Below, piece after piece: positions 35,658 through 44,311 of a DNA stretch of 64,000 nt; the first letter of the stretch is position 1; each line of letters starts with the position of its first letter. Both the position numbers and the translations under genes were made by a program. The notes beneath the pieces are model-generated. The model searched no databases. It worked only from the letters and a program-made list of their open reading frames with translations, and was not told where the DNA came from. Source of the DNA: Kineococcus gynurae. GTDB lineage: Bacteria > Actinomycetota > Actinomycetes > Actinomycetales > Kineococcaceae. The DNA is taken from NCBI RefSeq assembly GCF_050871315.1, contig NZ_JBJLRE010000023.1. One strand, 5' to 3'.

Positions 35658-35691
35658 ACGGCGCCCCCTCCGTCCTCGGAGGGGGCGCCGT
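35658..35691 (+). terminator. Terminator after the Wzz-like gene
   Basis: Perfect 14-bp arms (35658-35671 and 35678-35691, left arm ACGGCGCCCCCTCC) with a six-base loop begin 16 bases after the stop. A TCGTCGTTCC stretch follows. A strong intrinsic terminator by stem, though without a pure T run. Confidence 0.7.
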
Positions 35692-35733
35692 CGTCGTTCC
35701 CGTCCCCCGTGCGACCGCCGACCGACCTGCCGA

Positions 35734-35834
35734 TCGACCTGCCGGCCCGGGCCCACCCGCCGGCCCGGACCCACCCGCCGGTCCGGACCCACCCGCCGGC
35801 CCGGACCCACCCGCCGGCCCGGACCCACCTGCCG
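35734..35834. repeat. 18-bp tandem repeat array
   Basis: Four units of CCCACCCGCCGGCCCGGA at 35752-35769, 35770-35787, 35788-35805 and 35806-35823 (the second differs by one base). A degenerate unit precedes them and an 11-base partial unit follows. It lies in the gap between two convergent genes. Frames through it give Pro/Gly/Ala repeats on both strands, but nothing supports a gene. Confidence 0.85.
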
Positions 35835-35905
35835 TGATCAAGGAATCTCCGCCCGGTCGCGCGGTCCCGACGAGAACCGACCGGCCGACAATTCCTTGAT
35901 CACGG
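35832..35905. repeat. Long hairpin element with 15-bp perfect inverted repeat
   Basis: CCGTGATCAAGGAAT (35832-35846) and its exact reverse complement (35891-35905) enclose 44 bases. Inside, CCGGTCG and CGACCGG form a second, inner stem. The element is in a non-coding gap, directly after the tandem repeats. Its size and palindromic ends suggest a REP-like or miniature mobile element, or a terminator for the convergent flippase gene. Confidence 0.7.
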
Positions 35906-36039
35906 GGAGGGACGTGGGGAGGGGAAGGGGCCGCTGGGAGGGGCCGGCCTGCGGTAACGGGACGACCCCCGCACCGCGGTGCGGTGACGGGGGTCGGTGC
36001 GAGGGGGTCCCGCGGGAAGGACGCCGGATGGGCGCGGGA

Positions 36040-37353
36040 TCAGGGCGCGGCGGTGGCCGCGGCGGCCTCCCGCTCGCGGTTCGCGACCACCCGGGTCGAC
36101 TCGCGCCGGACGGCGACGATCCACAACGGGATGACCGCCCAGAAGGCGATGGCGCTGCCGACCGCGGTGCCGTGGGCGCCGTCCCAGAAGGCGCCGCCGG
36201 TGGTGAGGACGACGAGCAGGATTGCGTAGACGATGTGGATGCGCAGGGTGACCGGGGCGCGATCCATGGCGTAGAGGACGCTCGCGAACCCGACCGCGGC
36301 GGCGGAGCCGGCCTGGGCCACGACGATCGGCAGCAGCACGTCGCGCGTGCCGTCCCAGGTCTCGTTGAGCAGGGCCTGGCCGAAGGAGTCCGGCAGCAGC
36401 AGGAAGACGACGCCCCAGACCGTCCCGGTGCAGCTGACCGCGAGGGAGACCAGCCAGGCCGCGCGTCGCCACGCCTTCACGCCCATGTGGCTGCGCCGCT
36501 TGGCGAGCTCGGGCACGACGAAGCTGAGCAAGCTGGTCGAGAGGATCATGATCGGCGACATCAGCAGGTTCGCCCCGCGCAGCGAACCCGCCGCCAGCGT
36601 CGAGGCGGTGACCAGCGAGACCACGAAGACCGAGAGCTGCGCCCCGCCCTGCAGGACGGCGAACTCGGGCAGCAGGTAGCGGGTGAGGCTCCACTGCTCG
36701 CGGATCCAGCCCGGCACGCTGCGCAGGCGCGGCCACCCGCGCAGCAGCTTCACGCCGAGCAGCGAGGCGAGGAAGGCCGAACCGCCCCAGGCGAGGATGA
36801 ACGGGATCGCGGAGTCGGCGCCCTGCAGGAGCAGGACCACCACGGCCGCGGTCTGGATCGCGGTCCACACCACGTTCACGCCCGCGGAGGCCGCGGGACG
36901 ACGTCGGGCCAGCAGCACCTGCCGCCAGGCGTCCTGCAGGAGGAGGCCGGGGATGACCACGGCGAGGGCGAGGAGCCCGGTCCCGGTCAGACCGAGACTG
37001 GAGTCCCGGCTGTCGGCGAGCGCGTACATCGCGCCACCGAGTCCGGCGAGCACCACGCCCACCGAGAGGCCGAGGGCGCCGGCCGCCCCGGTGCCGGCCC
37101 GGGCGGCGACGCGGAACTCCTCGTCGGTGGTGTCGGCGAAGCGGATGGCCAGCGGGGTCGTCGCCAGGGCCCGGCAGAGGCCCACCACGACGGAGTACAC
37201 CGCGAAGGCGATGGCGAAGGCGCCGAAGTGGTCCGGGGCGACCGCGTGGGCGACCATGAACTGCAGCAGGAAGTTGTTGAGGCTGGAGACGCCCTGGTCG
37301 GTGATGTTCCAGAGGACCCGGCGCCAGGCCGGCCCGCGATCTCCCTCAGTCAA
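36040..37353 (-). CDS. Wzx-like polysaccharide flippase
   Basis: A 437-residue membrane protein with about twelve to fourteen hydrophobic segments and the MATE/MOP-like pattern of polysaccharide flippases. It starts with an amphipathic LWNITDQGVSSLNNFLLQF, common in these proteins. It probably moves lipid-linked repeat units across the membrane for the Wzy-like polymerase. The start appears to be TTG 37353; no better start with this N-terminus is in frame. The gene reads toward the Wzz-like gene, with terminators and repeats between them. Confidence 0.75.
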   Translation of the reverse strand: MTEGDRGPAWRRVLWNITDQGVSSLNNFLLQFMVAHAVAPDHFGAFAIAFAVYSVVVGLCRALATTPLAIRFADTTDEEFRVAARAGTGAAGALGLSVGVVLAGLGGAMYALADSRDSSLGLTGTGLLALAVVIPGLLLQDAWRQVLLARRRPAASAGVNVVWTAIQTAAVVVLLLQGADSAIPFILAWGGSAFLASLLGVKLLRGWPRLRSVPGWIREQWSLTRYLLPEFAVLQGGAQLSVFVVSLVTASTLAAGSLRGANLLMSPIMILSTSLLSFVVPELAKRRSHMGVKAWRRAAWLVSLAVSCTGTVWGVVFLLLPDSFGQALLNETWDGTRDVLLPIVVAQAGSAAAVGFASVLYAMDRAPVTLRIHIVYAILLVVLTTGGAFWDGAHGTAVGSAIAFWAVIPLWIVAVRRESTRVVANREREAAAATAAP

Positions 37354-37883
37354 AGCACCACTGTCCGTTCCATCGACAGCACCGTGAGTTCCCCGGTGCC
37401 GCGCAAATCTACCCCGGCCACCGACGGCGTCGACGCGCTTCGCAGTTCTCTCTCAGCATCGTCGCGAGGTCCCCGGGGGCGACGGACCGTGATCTGCCGT
37501 GACGGTGGGAGATCCCGGCCGCCCGTCGCGCGCGCCGGACCGGGGTCGGGTCGGGGCCGGTCGGCGGAACCGTCCCGACGCGTCACCCGGGTGGCCCTGT
37601 CGCGTCCGGGACGGGCCGGGGGGCCGCCCCGCGCCGCGGTGGGGTCGGGGCGGGGTCGCCGTCGGCGGCCTCGGGTCAGGTCCACCCGATCGGAGCACGG
37701 GGCTCCTCCGGTGAGGGCGCGTGATCGTTGCCGACCCACCGGGCGTTACAGGTTTCGACGAACTTTTTCCTCAAGGTCTCCGCCCCGGAGCCCGAAGTCA
37801 GTGGTGTCACCCCGAACGCACCCCAGCCGGCGCCGGTCGATCCGCGACCCGCCACTGACGAGTCAGCGAGGTCGATCCACCCG
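37354..37883. other. Non-coding divergent gap before the malectin/GH26 gene
   Basis: About 530 bases between divergent genes. The middle is G-rich and without coding character on either strand. The last 150 bases are richer in A/T (GTTACAGGTTTCGACGAAC, then a T run near 37765) and probably hold the promoter and leader of the secreted hydrolase gene. I could not define a -35/-10 pair with proper spacing, and no strong ribosome-binding site precedes its ATG. Confidence 0.4.
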
Positions 37884-39416
37884 ATGCGCACCCTCCCCAA
37901 GGTTCTGCTGTCCACGGCTGCCGCCGCGACGCTGGCCGGTGGTCTCACCACCGTCACCGCCGCCGAGGCCGACGCGGCCGGAACCGTGCTGCGGGTCACC
38001 ACCGCGGCCTCGGCCGTCAAGGACTCCGCGGGCAACACCTGGTCCCCCAGCTCCGCCTTCGTGGGCGGGACCCAGGTCGACCGCACCACCAGCGCCGACA
38101 TCAAGGGCACCTCGGACGACCGGCTCTACCAGACCGAGCGCTGGGGGGTCCGCTCCTGGAGCGCGGCCGTCCCCAACGGTGACTACGACGTCACCCTGAA
38201 GCAGGCCGAGACCTGGTACTCCACCCCGTCCACCCGCGTCTTCAGCGTCACCGCCGAGGGCCGTGCGGTCGTCTCGAACCTGGACCTCGTCGCCGTGGCC
38301 GGCAAGAACGTGGCCGTCGACCGCACCTTCCGGGTGTCGGTGACCGACGGTCGTCTCGACCTCGGGTTCAGCGCCACCAAGGACTCCGCCAAGGCGGCCG
38401 GCATCCTGGTCCGCTCCGTGACCAGCAACACCGGGGTCGTGACCCCCACGCCGCGTCCCACCAACCCGACGCCGACCATCCCGACCACCACCCCGACCCC
38501 GACGCCCACCCCGGCGCCCAGCACCCCGCCGGCCTCGACCGCCGGGCCCTGGAAGTCCGGCGCCTCGGGCACCGGCGTGACCAACGGCGACTTCGGCCGT
38601 TGGCGCGGCTCGGAGGTCACCGTCTCCTCCACCTGGTCGGACAACAACACCGCGGCGGCCAATTTCTGGCAGCTGAACTCCAGCGGCGAGTACGGCAACT
38701 GGAACAAGGACCTGGACGTCGCCGTCGGCGGCATCGGCCCCGGCGAGTCCTGGGCGGCCGGCGCGAACGGCGCCTACGACGCCCGGTGGCGGCAGTCGCT
38801 GACCAAGCTGCGCGACCTGCGGGCGGGCAAGAGCGGGACCGTGTACATCCGCTTCGCCCACGAGATGAACGGCAACTGGTACCCCTGGTCGGTCGACAAG
38901 AACAACTACCGCGACTTCGTGAGCAGCTGGAAGCGGTACCGCGCGCTGCAGAAGGAGATCTTCCCCGCGGCCAAGATGGTCTTCAACGTCAACCGCGAGT
39001 CGGTCTCGACCGGCTTCGACTGGCGGCTGAGCTTCCCGGGTGCGGCCTACGTCGACGTCATGGGGGTCGACTACTACAACCAGTACCCCTACGTCGCGAC
39101 GCAGGGGCAGTTCGACTCGGCGGCGCAGCAGACCGACGCCTGGGGCGCGCCGAAGGGCCTGGCCAAGCACCTGGAGTTCGCGAAGTCGGTCGGGCTGCCC
39201 CTGTCGGTGTCGGAGTGGTCCGGCAACGCCGACGCGGGTGACTCCCCGGCCTTCGTCCAGGGCATGCACGACTTCTTCGAGGCCAACGGCGGCACCGGCG
39301 CGGGCAAGCTGCTCTACGAGGTGCAGTTCAACGTCGACAAGGACAACCGCCGCTGGCTGCTCACCTCGGGCACCCGCCAGCCGAACGCGGCCGCGAAGTA
39401 CCGCGACCTGTTCTGA
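37884..39416 (+). CDS. Secreted malectin-like/GH26-like glycoside hydrolase
   Basis: A 510-residue exported enzyme. A signal peptide (KVLLSTAAAATLAGGLTTVTAAEADA) comes first, then a malectin/CBM-like carbohydrate-binding domain (about 32-180, with TWSPSSAFVGGTQVDRT and NGDYDVTLKQAETW). A Pro-Thr linker (about 190-222) and a C-terminal GH26-like domain follow. The acid/base E327 is in FAHEMNGNWYPW and the nucleophile E444 in LSVSEWSGNA. Family GH26 acts mainly on beta-1,4-mannan or mixed beta-glucans; the actual substrate is unknown. It is related to the anchored hydrolase gene at 31.2 kb. A strong terminator follows. Confidence 0.83.
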   Translation: MRTLPKVLLSTAAAATLAGGLTTVTAAEADAAGTVLRVTTAASAVKDSAGNTWSPSSAFVGGTQVDRTTSADIKGTSDDRLYQTERWGVRSWSAAVPNGDYDVTLKQAETWYSTPSTRVFSVTAEGRAVVSNLDLVAVAGKNVAVDRTFRVSVTDGRLDLGFSATKDSAKAAGILVRSVTSNTGVVTPTPRPTNPTPTIPTTTPTPTPTPAPSTPPASTAGPWKSGASGTGVTNGDFGRWRGSEVTVSSTWSDNNTAAANFWQLNSSGEYGNWNKDLDVAVGGIGPGESWAAGANGAYDARWRQSLTKLRDLRAGKSGTVYIRFAHEMNGNWYPWSVDKNNYRDFVSSWKRYRALQKEIFPAAKMVFNVNRESVSTGFDWRLSFPGAAYVDVMGVDYYNQYPYVATQGQFDSAAQQTDAWGAPKGLAKHLEFAKSVGLPLSVSEWSGNADAGDSPAFVQGMHDFFEANGGTGAGKLLYEVQFNVDKDNRRWLLTSGTRQPNAAAKYRDLF

Positions 39417-39434
39417 TCCCACTCCCCCCACGAA

Positions 39435-39472
39435 CCCGGGCGGTTCCGATCCACGGATCGGGACCGCCCGGG
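39435..39472 (+). terminator. Terminator after the malectin/GH26 gene
   Basis: Eighteen-base arms (39435-39452 and 39455-39472, left arm CCCGGGCGGTTCCGATCC) with a single wobble pair begin 19 bases after the stop and are followed by CTTCTTACTTTG. A strong intrinsic terminator. Confidence 0.85.
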
Positions 39473-39755
39473 CTTCTTACTTTGAGTGACAGATCCAACA
39501 CGAGAGGTGAGAACCGGGGTGAGACATGAGGCGTTCGTCACATGGAGTCAATCACGAACTGAGAGTAGTGATCTCACAACTCCGCGTCATTCTCCTGAGG
39601 AACTTCGGTGAAGAACCCCGTGATTGCCTAAAACTCTGGGTCGACGGGTCGCAACGGGCTGCTGGGGCGGCTAGTTTGCTGCCACCGGCCTGGGGGGGCC
39701 GGGGTGCGCGTCGATCGACGAGTACCGGGGGCCGATTCGGCGGGGGTTGTCTCAC
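39473..39755 (+). promoter_or_regulatory. A/T-richer upstream region of glycosyltransferase gene
   Basis: This gap is visibly less G/C-rich than its surroundings. It contains two GGTGAGA copies (39506-39512 and 39518-39524, 12 bases apart) and an inverted TCTCAC at 39572-39577, possible regulator sites. TAGTTT near 39672 is a possible -10. No gene is apparent. Confidence 0.4.
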
Positions 39756-40886
39756 ATGTCAGGTCGTCGAACGGCTCTCGCGCTGGCGCTGGGGGTCTCC
39801 GCCGCCGTCGGTCACGTCATCTACCCCCTCGCCCTCGACGCGGTGGCCCGCCGCCGCCGCCCGGCCCCGGTGGCCGTCCCGGCCGCCTGGCCGCCGGTGA
39901 CCGTCCTCGTGCCGGCCTACCTCGAGGCCGGGGTCATCGCCGACAAGATCGACAACATCGCCAAGAACGGCTACCAGGGCGAGGTCGAGACCCTCGTCGT
40001 CGCCGACGGGGACGCCGAGACCGCCCGGGTGGCCGAGGCCGCCGGGGCACGCGTCCTGCACCTCACCGAACGGCACGGCAAGTCGCAGGCGCTCAACAAG
40101 GGCATGGCCGCGGCGAGCCACGAGCTGGTCGTCATCTCCGACGCGAACTCCGAGCTGGAGTACGACGCGATCGGCTACCTCGTCTCCGCGCTGCTGCCCG
40201 AGCACAACGGGGCGGTCGCGGGCGAGAAGCTCGAGGGCACCGGGGGTGAACTCGCCTACTGGCGCTTCGAGAGCTGGATCAAGCGCAACGAGGCCCGGCT
40301 GGGGACCACGCTCGGTCTGGACGGCGGGCTGTTCGCGATCCGTCGCTCCGCCTACGAACCGATCCCCACCGACATCTCCAACGACGACTTCTGGATCGCC
40401 CTGGACCTCATGGAGCGGGGCTGGCACGTCGGGTACGAGCCGCGCGCGCAGATGCGCGAGGAGACCATCGGCAGCCTCAAGCTGTCCTGGGAGCGACGCA
40501 CCCGGGTGCTGGGTGGCGGTCTCTGGGTCATGTGGCGCAAGCGGGCCATGCTCGGTCCGGCCTCGGTCCTCGACTCCCGCCGGCGGGCCGTGGCCACGCA
40601 GGTGTGGGGGCACAAGCTCTGGCGCTCGACCGTCGGGCCGCTCAGCCACGCCGCGCTGCTCGGGGTCGCGCTGGCCTCGGCCCGGCGCAGCCGCACCGCC
40701 CGTCTGTTCCTGGCCGGGCACGCGGTGGCCGGCGCCGCGCTCGTCGCCCAGCAGCACGACCGACCGGTGCCGCTGCCCGGCCGGATCGCAGCCCAGGTCC
40801 TCTACCTGCAGATCGTGGCCTTCGGCGGGATGCGCCGGTGCCTGCGCGGCGACCGCGTGCTGCGCTGGGACAAGCCCGCCCGCTGA
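39756..40886 (+). CDS. Glycosyltransferase family 2, membrane-associated
   Basis: A 376-residue processive-type GT2. After one N-terminal hydrophobic segment the catalytic domain starts VTVLVPAYLEAGVIADKIDN near residue 50. It contains DGDAET, the metal-binding SDANSELEYDA near 130, and GGLFAIRRSAYEPIPTDISNDDFW with the presumed catalytic aspartates near 208. WERRTRVLGGG near 248 corresponds to the QxxRW region. About two to three hydrophobic segments follow. It is similar in plan to synthases of the ICA/hyaluronan type but shorter. Start ATG 39756 is preferred to the TTG nine bases upstream. It is an assembly enzyme of the polysaccharide locus; donor and acceptor unknown. Confidence 0.83.
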   Translation: MSGRRTALALALGVSAAVGHVIYPLALDAVARRRRPAPVAVPAAWPPVTVLVPAYLEAGVIADKIDNIAKNGYQGEVETLVVADGDAETARVAEAAGARVLHLTERHGKSQALNKGMAAASHELVVISDANSELEYDAIGYLVSALLPEHNGAVAGEKLEGTGGELAYWRFESWIKRNEARLGTTLGLDGGLFAIRRSAYEPIPTDISNDDFWIALDLMERGWHVGYEPRAQMREETIGSLKLSWERRTRVLGGGLWVMWRKRAMLGPASVLDSRRRAVATQVWGHKLWRSTVGPLSHAALLGVALASARRSRTARLFLAGHAVAGAALVAQQHDRPVPLPGRIAAQVLYLQIVAFGGMRRCLRGDRVLRWDKPAR

Positions 40887-40914
40887 CCCGGCCCGACGGC
40901 CGACCGGCAGCACG

Positions 40915-40952
40915 CAGAACGCCCCGCCCGGAACCCCGGGCGGGGCGTTCTG
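40915..40952. terminator. Bidirectional terminator
   Basis: Perfect 17-bp arms (40915-40931, CAGAACGCCCCGCCCGG, and 40936-40952) with an AACC loop lie between two convergent glycosyltransferase genes and could serve both. Confidence 0.85.
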
Positions 40953-40984
40953 TGCTTGCGGGGCCACCACCAGCCCGGACACGG

Positions 40985-41917
40985 TCAGTCCGGGCGGACG
41001 ACCTCGCGCCCGGCGACGCTGGCCCGCCCGGTGGTGACGCCCTTGACGTAGGCCCAGTGCTGGGCGGCCAGGTCGTCCTGGCGCAGGACCTTGCGCTGCG
41101 CGGTCCGCACCGCGTACCCGCTGGCCAACGCCGTGGTCAGCAACCGGTGGGCCAGCGGAGGGTGGTGCCGGGAGAGGTACTTCGACATCGACGCGCCGCG
41201 CAGCCGCAGCATCTCCAACGACGGGGCGCCGGAACCCCCCGCGGAGTGCGGGACGAGGACGTCGGTGCGCAACTTCTCGTGCAGGCCCGCGCGACGCGCG
41301 GCCCGACCGAAGGCCATGTCCTCGTTGTAGACGTAGAACTGTTCGTCGAACCCGCCGAGCTCGAGGAATCGACTGCGGCGCACCGCCATGCAGGCGCCGG
41401 TGGTCCAGTCGACGGCGAGCTGCTCGTGCGGGCGGGGGCGGGCGTACAGCCCGGCGCGCGGGAACAGCTTGTGCAGACCGGCCGAGTGGACCAGGGAACG
41501 CAGCACGGTGGGTTCCCACCCGCCGACCCCCAGCTCCACCTGCCCGTCGGTGCCGACCATGGTCGCCGCGCTGGCCGCGCAGGTCTCGTCCCCGGCGACG
41601 TCGGCGAGCAGCTGCGCGAACGTGTCCCAGGTGGGGCGGCTGTCGGGGTTGCCGAACACGACGAACTCCGCGTCGCTGGTGCGGGCCCCGAGGTTCGCGG
41701 CCTTCGCGAAACCCTTGCCCCCGCCGGAGTCGACGTAGCGCCCCCGGGGGCGGGCCTCGACGACCGCACGCACCCCGTCGGCGTCGCCGGCGTTGTCCAC
41801 GACGACCACCCGGAGCTGTTCGGGGAGGCCGTCGAGCAGCGGGCCGATCTGGTGGGCGCTCTTGTAGCTCACGAGCACGAGTTCGACGTCGTAGGGCAGT
41901 TCGGGATCGGCAGGCAC
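40985..41917 (-). CDS. Glycosyltransferase family 2 (rhamnosyltransferase-like)
   Basis: A 310-residue soluble GT2 of the type that adds rhamnose or related sugars. The nucleotide-binding start DVELVLVSYKSAHQIGPLL is near residue 10, VVVVDNAGD near 36, KGFAKAANLGA near 68 and the metal-binding region FGNPDSRPT near 87. TTGACMAVRRSRFLELGGFDEQFYVYNED near 167 has the catalytic-base pattern of this group. GTG 41917. Encoded on the opposite strand to the neighbouring transferases, converging on a shared terminator. Confidence 0.85.
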   Translation of the reverse strand: MPADPELPYDVELVLVSYKSAHQIGPLLDGLPEQLRVVVVDNAGDADGVRAVVEARPRGRYVDSGGGKGFAKAANLGARTSDAEFVVFGNPDSRPTWDTFAQLLADVAGDETCAASAATMVGTDGQVELGVGGWEPTVLRSLVHSAGLHKLFPRAGLYARPRPHEQLAVDWTTGACMAVRRSRFLELGGFDEQFYVYNEDMAFGRAARRAGLHEKLRTDVLVPHSAGGSGAPSLEMLRLRGASMSKYLSRHHPPLAHRLLTTALASGYAVRTAQRKVLRQDDLAAQHWAYVKGVTTGRASVAGREVVRPD

Positions 41918-42022
41918 GAACTCAGGGTAACGAGGCGACGGGGCCGGGGATGAGCCCCCGATGGGGTGAGCGACGGGGTCGGGGGGCCGGTAGGAGGCCC
42001 CGGCTGGGGGAGACTAGGGCCC

Positions 42023-43246
42023 GTGGCCGACCAGACGACCGACCCCGCGACCGCCCCCGGCCCCCGGACGGGAGGTGGGCCGGACGGGCGTCCGACCGGT
42101 GGCCGCGCCCGCGCCTGGGTGCTGCTCAAGCAGCTCCCGGCACGGGCCGACTCGGGCGGGCGGCAGCGCTCGCGCGCGGCCCTCGACGCCTACGCCGCGG
42201 TGTTCGACGAGGTGCACGTGGTCGGGTTCGACCGCTGGCCCACCTGGCGCGAGGACCTCCCGCCGCACGTGCAGGTGCACGAGATCGACGCCCCGCGGCC
42301 CACCCCGGGTGCGGTCCTGCGGTCCTCGGTCTTCGCTGGCAAGTGGTACTCCCCGGAGATCGCCGCCCTGCTCTCCGCCGAGGTCCGTGGTCTCGACGTC
42401 CTGCACGTCGACTTCCCGCAGATGGCGGTCAACGTCCCGGCCGACGTGCGGATCGACGTGCTCGACCTGCACAACATCGAGGCCGACCTGCTGCGACGGC
42501 GGCTGCGCACCGAGCACGGCCTCCTCGGGCGCCTGCTCGCCCCCGAGGTCGCGCGGTTCGCCCGGTTCGAGCTGTCGGCCGCGCGCCGGGCCGTGCACGT
42601 CACCGCGTGCAGCCGCCTCGACCAGGAGGTCCTGCGGGAGGCGGGTGTCCCGAGCACGTTCGTACCCAACGGCGTCGTCGTGCCCGAGCAGCCCGCGCCG
42701 CCGGCGCCGGGCGAGGGGCGCGCGATCTTCGTCGGCGCGATGGACTACGGCCCCAACAAGGCCGCCCTGCGCTGGTTCCTCGACGAGGTCTGGCCCAGGG
42801 TGCGGGTCGCGGCGCCGCAGGCCCGGTTCACGGCCGTCGGGCGTGGTCTGGCCGGGAGCCACCCCCGGCCCGCGGGGGAACCGGAGGGGGCGGAGTTCGC
42901 CTCCGACGTGGATTCGCTGGACCCCTACTACGCCGCGGCCGACGTCTGCGTGGTCCCGCTGCTCTCCGGGGGCGGGACGAAGATCAAGCTGGTCGAGGCC
43001 ATGACCCGCGGCCGGGCCGTGGTGACCACGAGCCTCGGGCTGGAGGGGCTGGAGGAGCACCGCGACGTGGTCCGCGTCGCGGACGGGGCCGAGGCGTTCG
43101 CGACCGCCCTGGCCGGGCTGCTGACCGACCCGGCGACGGCCCGGGAACTGGGTGCGGCGGCCCGGGAACGGACCGCCACGTTCTCGTGGGAGTCGTCCAT
43201 GGAAGCGCTGCGTGACCTGCTGCAAAAGATCCGTCACCAAATGTGA
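42023..43246 (+). CDS. Glycosyltransferase family 4-like (GT-B)
   Basis: A 407-residue GT-B enzyme. The N-domain has an unusual Pro/Gly-rich start, then LLKQLPARADSGGRQRSRAAL and DLHNIEADLLRRRL near 155. The C-domain has VPNGVVVPEQ near 213 and IFVGAMDYGPNKAALRWFL near 236, typical of the GT4 group with a TuaH/GtrB-like FVGAM.Y.PN motif. The donor-site region is VVPLLSGGGTKIKLVEAMTRGR near 313, with the conserved E in KLVEAM. GTG 42023 is my preferred start; a GTG at 41966 would add 19 residues. It precedes the nucleotide-sugar cassette by 204 bases. Confidence 0.84.
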   Translation: MADQTTDPATAPGPRTGGGPDGRPTGGRARAWVLLKQLPARADSGGRQRSRAALDAYAAVFDEVHVVGFDRWPTWREDLPPHVQVHEIDAPRPTPGAVLRSSVFAGKWYSPEIAALLSAEVRGLDVLHVDFPQMAVNVPADVRIDVLDLHNIEADLLRRRLRTEHGLLGRLLAPEVARFARFELSAARRAVHVTACSRLDQEVLREAGVPSTFVPNGVVVPEQPAPPAPGEGRAIFVGAMDYGPNKAALRWFLDEVWPRVRVAAPQARFTAVGRGLAGSHPRPAGEPEGAEFASDVDSLDPYYAAADVCVVPLLSGGGTKIKLVEAMTRGRAVVTTSLGLEGLEEHRDVVRVADGAEAFATALAGLLTDPATARELGAAARERTATFSWESSMEALRDLLQKIRHQM

Positions 43247-43450
43247 GTTTCCCGTGGAAGGGGCCCCCTAACGGGCTACGTTCACAGTCAGTGACGAGTT
43301 GCCTGTAGTAGCCTCGCGGTCGCAGCACGACGGGAACGGTGGCGTCGATTCGTGGGGGGTCCACACGCCACCGGGGGAGTTTCCGTCCGCAGCCGGCCGA
43401 CCCCCACGAGCCGACGGTCGCACCAACGTCTGAGTGAGGGAAGCCAACAG

Positions 43451-44263
43451 ATGAGCGCATCCACGCCCGTGTCCGAGATCCCGGTCGTCATCCTCTGCGG
43501 GGGCATGGGGACCCGGCTCCGCGAGGCGAGCGAGAAGCTGCCCAAGCCGCTCGTCGACATCGGTGGCCGTCCCATCGTGTGGCACATCATGAAGCTCTAC
43601 AGCAGCTACGGGTTCCGGAAGTTCGTGCTCTGCCTCGGTTACAAGAGCGACATGATCAAGCGGTACTTCCTGGACTACCGGATCAACGCCGGCGACTTCA
43701 CCCTCAACCCCTCCTCGCACGAGGCCCCCACCTTCCACACCTCCGGGGTGCAGGAGGACTGGGAGATCACCTTCGTCGAGACCGGGCTGACCACCGCGAC
43801 CGCGGCCCGGATCAAGCGCGTCTCCCAGCACCTCGACGCCGACACGTTCTGCCTCACCTACGGCGACGGGATCGGCGACGTCGACATCGCGAAGACGCTG
43901 GCCGACCACGCCGCCGGTGACCGGATGGCGACCGTCACCGCGGTCCACCCCTCCAGCCGCTACGGCGAGATGCACGTCGACGGCGACGCCGTCGTGGAGT
44001 TCAACGAGAAGCCGACCCTGGCCGACGGGTGGGTCAACGGCGGGTTCTTCGTCTTCGACCGCGAGTTCGTCGACAAGTACCTCGACGACGACCCCGAGGT
44101 CATGCTCGAGTCCGCTCCGCTGCAGCGCGTCGCGCGCGACGGCCAGCTCACCCTGTCCTCGCACGAGGGCTACTGGCTCGGCATGGACACCTTCCGTGAC
44201 TGGACCGAGCTGAACAAGCTCTGGGACTCCGGCCAGGCGCCGTGGAAGAAGTGGGAAGACTGA
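43451..44263 (+). CDS. rfbF: Glucose-1-phosphate cytidylyltransferase
   Basis: A 270-residue nucleotidyltransferase that makes CDP-glucose from CTP and glucose 1-phosphate. VVILCGGMGTRLREASEKLPKP near residue 12 is the activation loop and KPLVDIGGRPIVWHIMK follows. GYKSDMIKRYFLDY near 72, LTYGDGIGDVDI near 136 and the C-terminal SHEGYWLGMDTFRDWTELNKLW match RfbF closely. The upstream 200-base gap may hold the promoter for the cassette. No rfbG (CDP-glucose 4,6-dehydratase) or rfbH lies in this window. Confidence 0.9.
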   Translation: MSASTPVSEIPVVILCGGMGTRLREASEKLPKPLVDIGGRPIVWHIMKLYSSYGFRKFVLCLGYKSDMIKRYFLDYRINAGDFTLNPSSHEAPTFHTSGVQEDWEITFVETGLTTATAARIKRVSQHLDADTFCLTYGDGIGDVDIAKTLADHAAGDRMATVTAVHPSSRYGEMHVDGDAVVEFNEKPTLADGWVNGGFFVFDREFVDKYLDDDPEVMLESAPLQRVARDGQLTLSSHEGYWLGMDTFRDWTELNKLWDSGQAPWKKWED

Positions 44264-44311
44264 GTCGTCGCGCCCGCCTGCTCACCGGTCGAAACTAGGA
44301 GATAACGCACC

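Noticed and set aside
35734..35834. Repeats considered as a CRISPR array
   Set aside because: The units are directly adjacent with no spacers, and no cas genes are nearby.
35467..35841. Reverse-strand frame with collagen-like Gly-Pro-Ala repeats
   Set aside because: It comes from the 18-bp tandem repeats and then runs antisense through the Wzz-like gene; no ribosome-binding site or coding bias.
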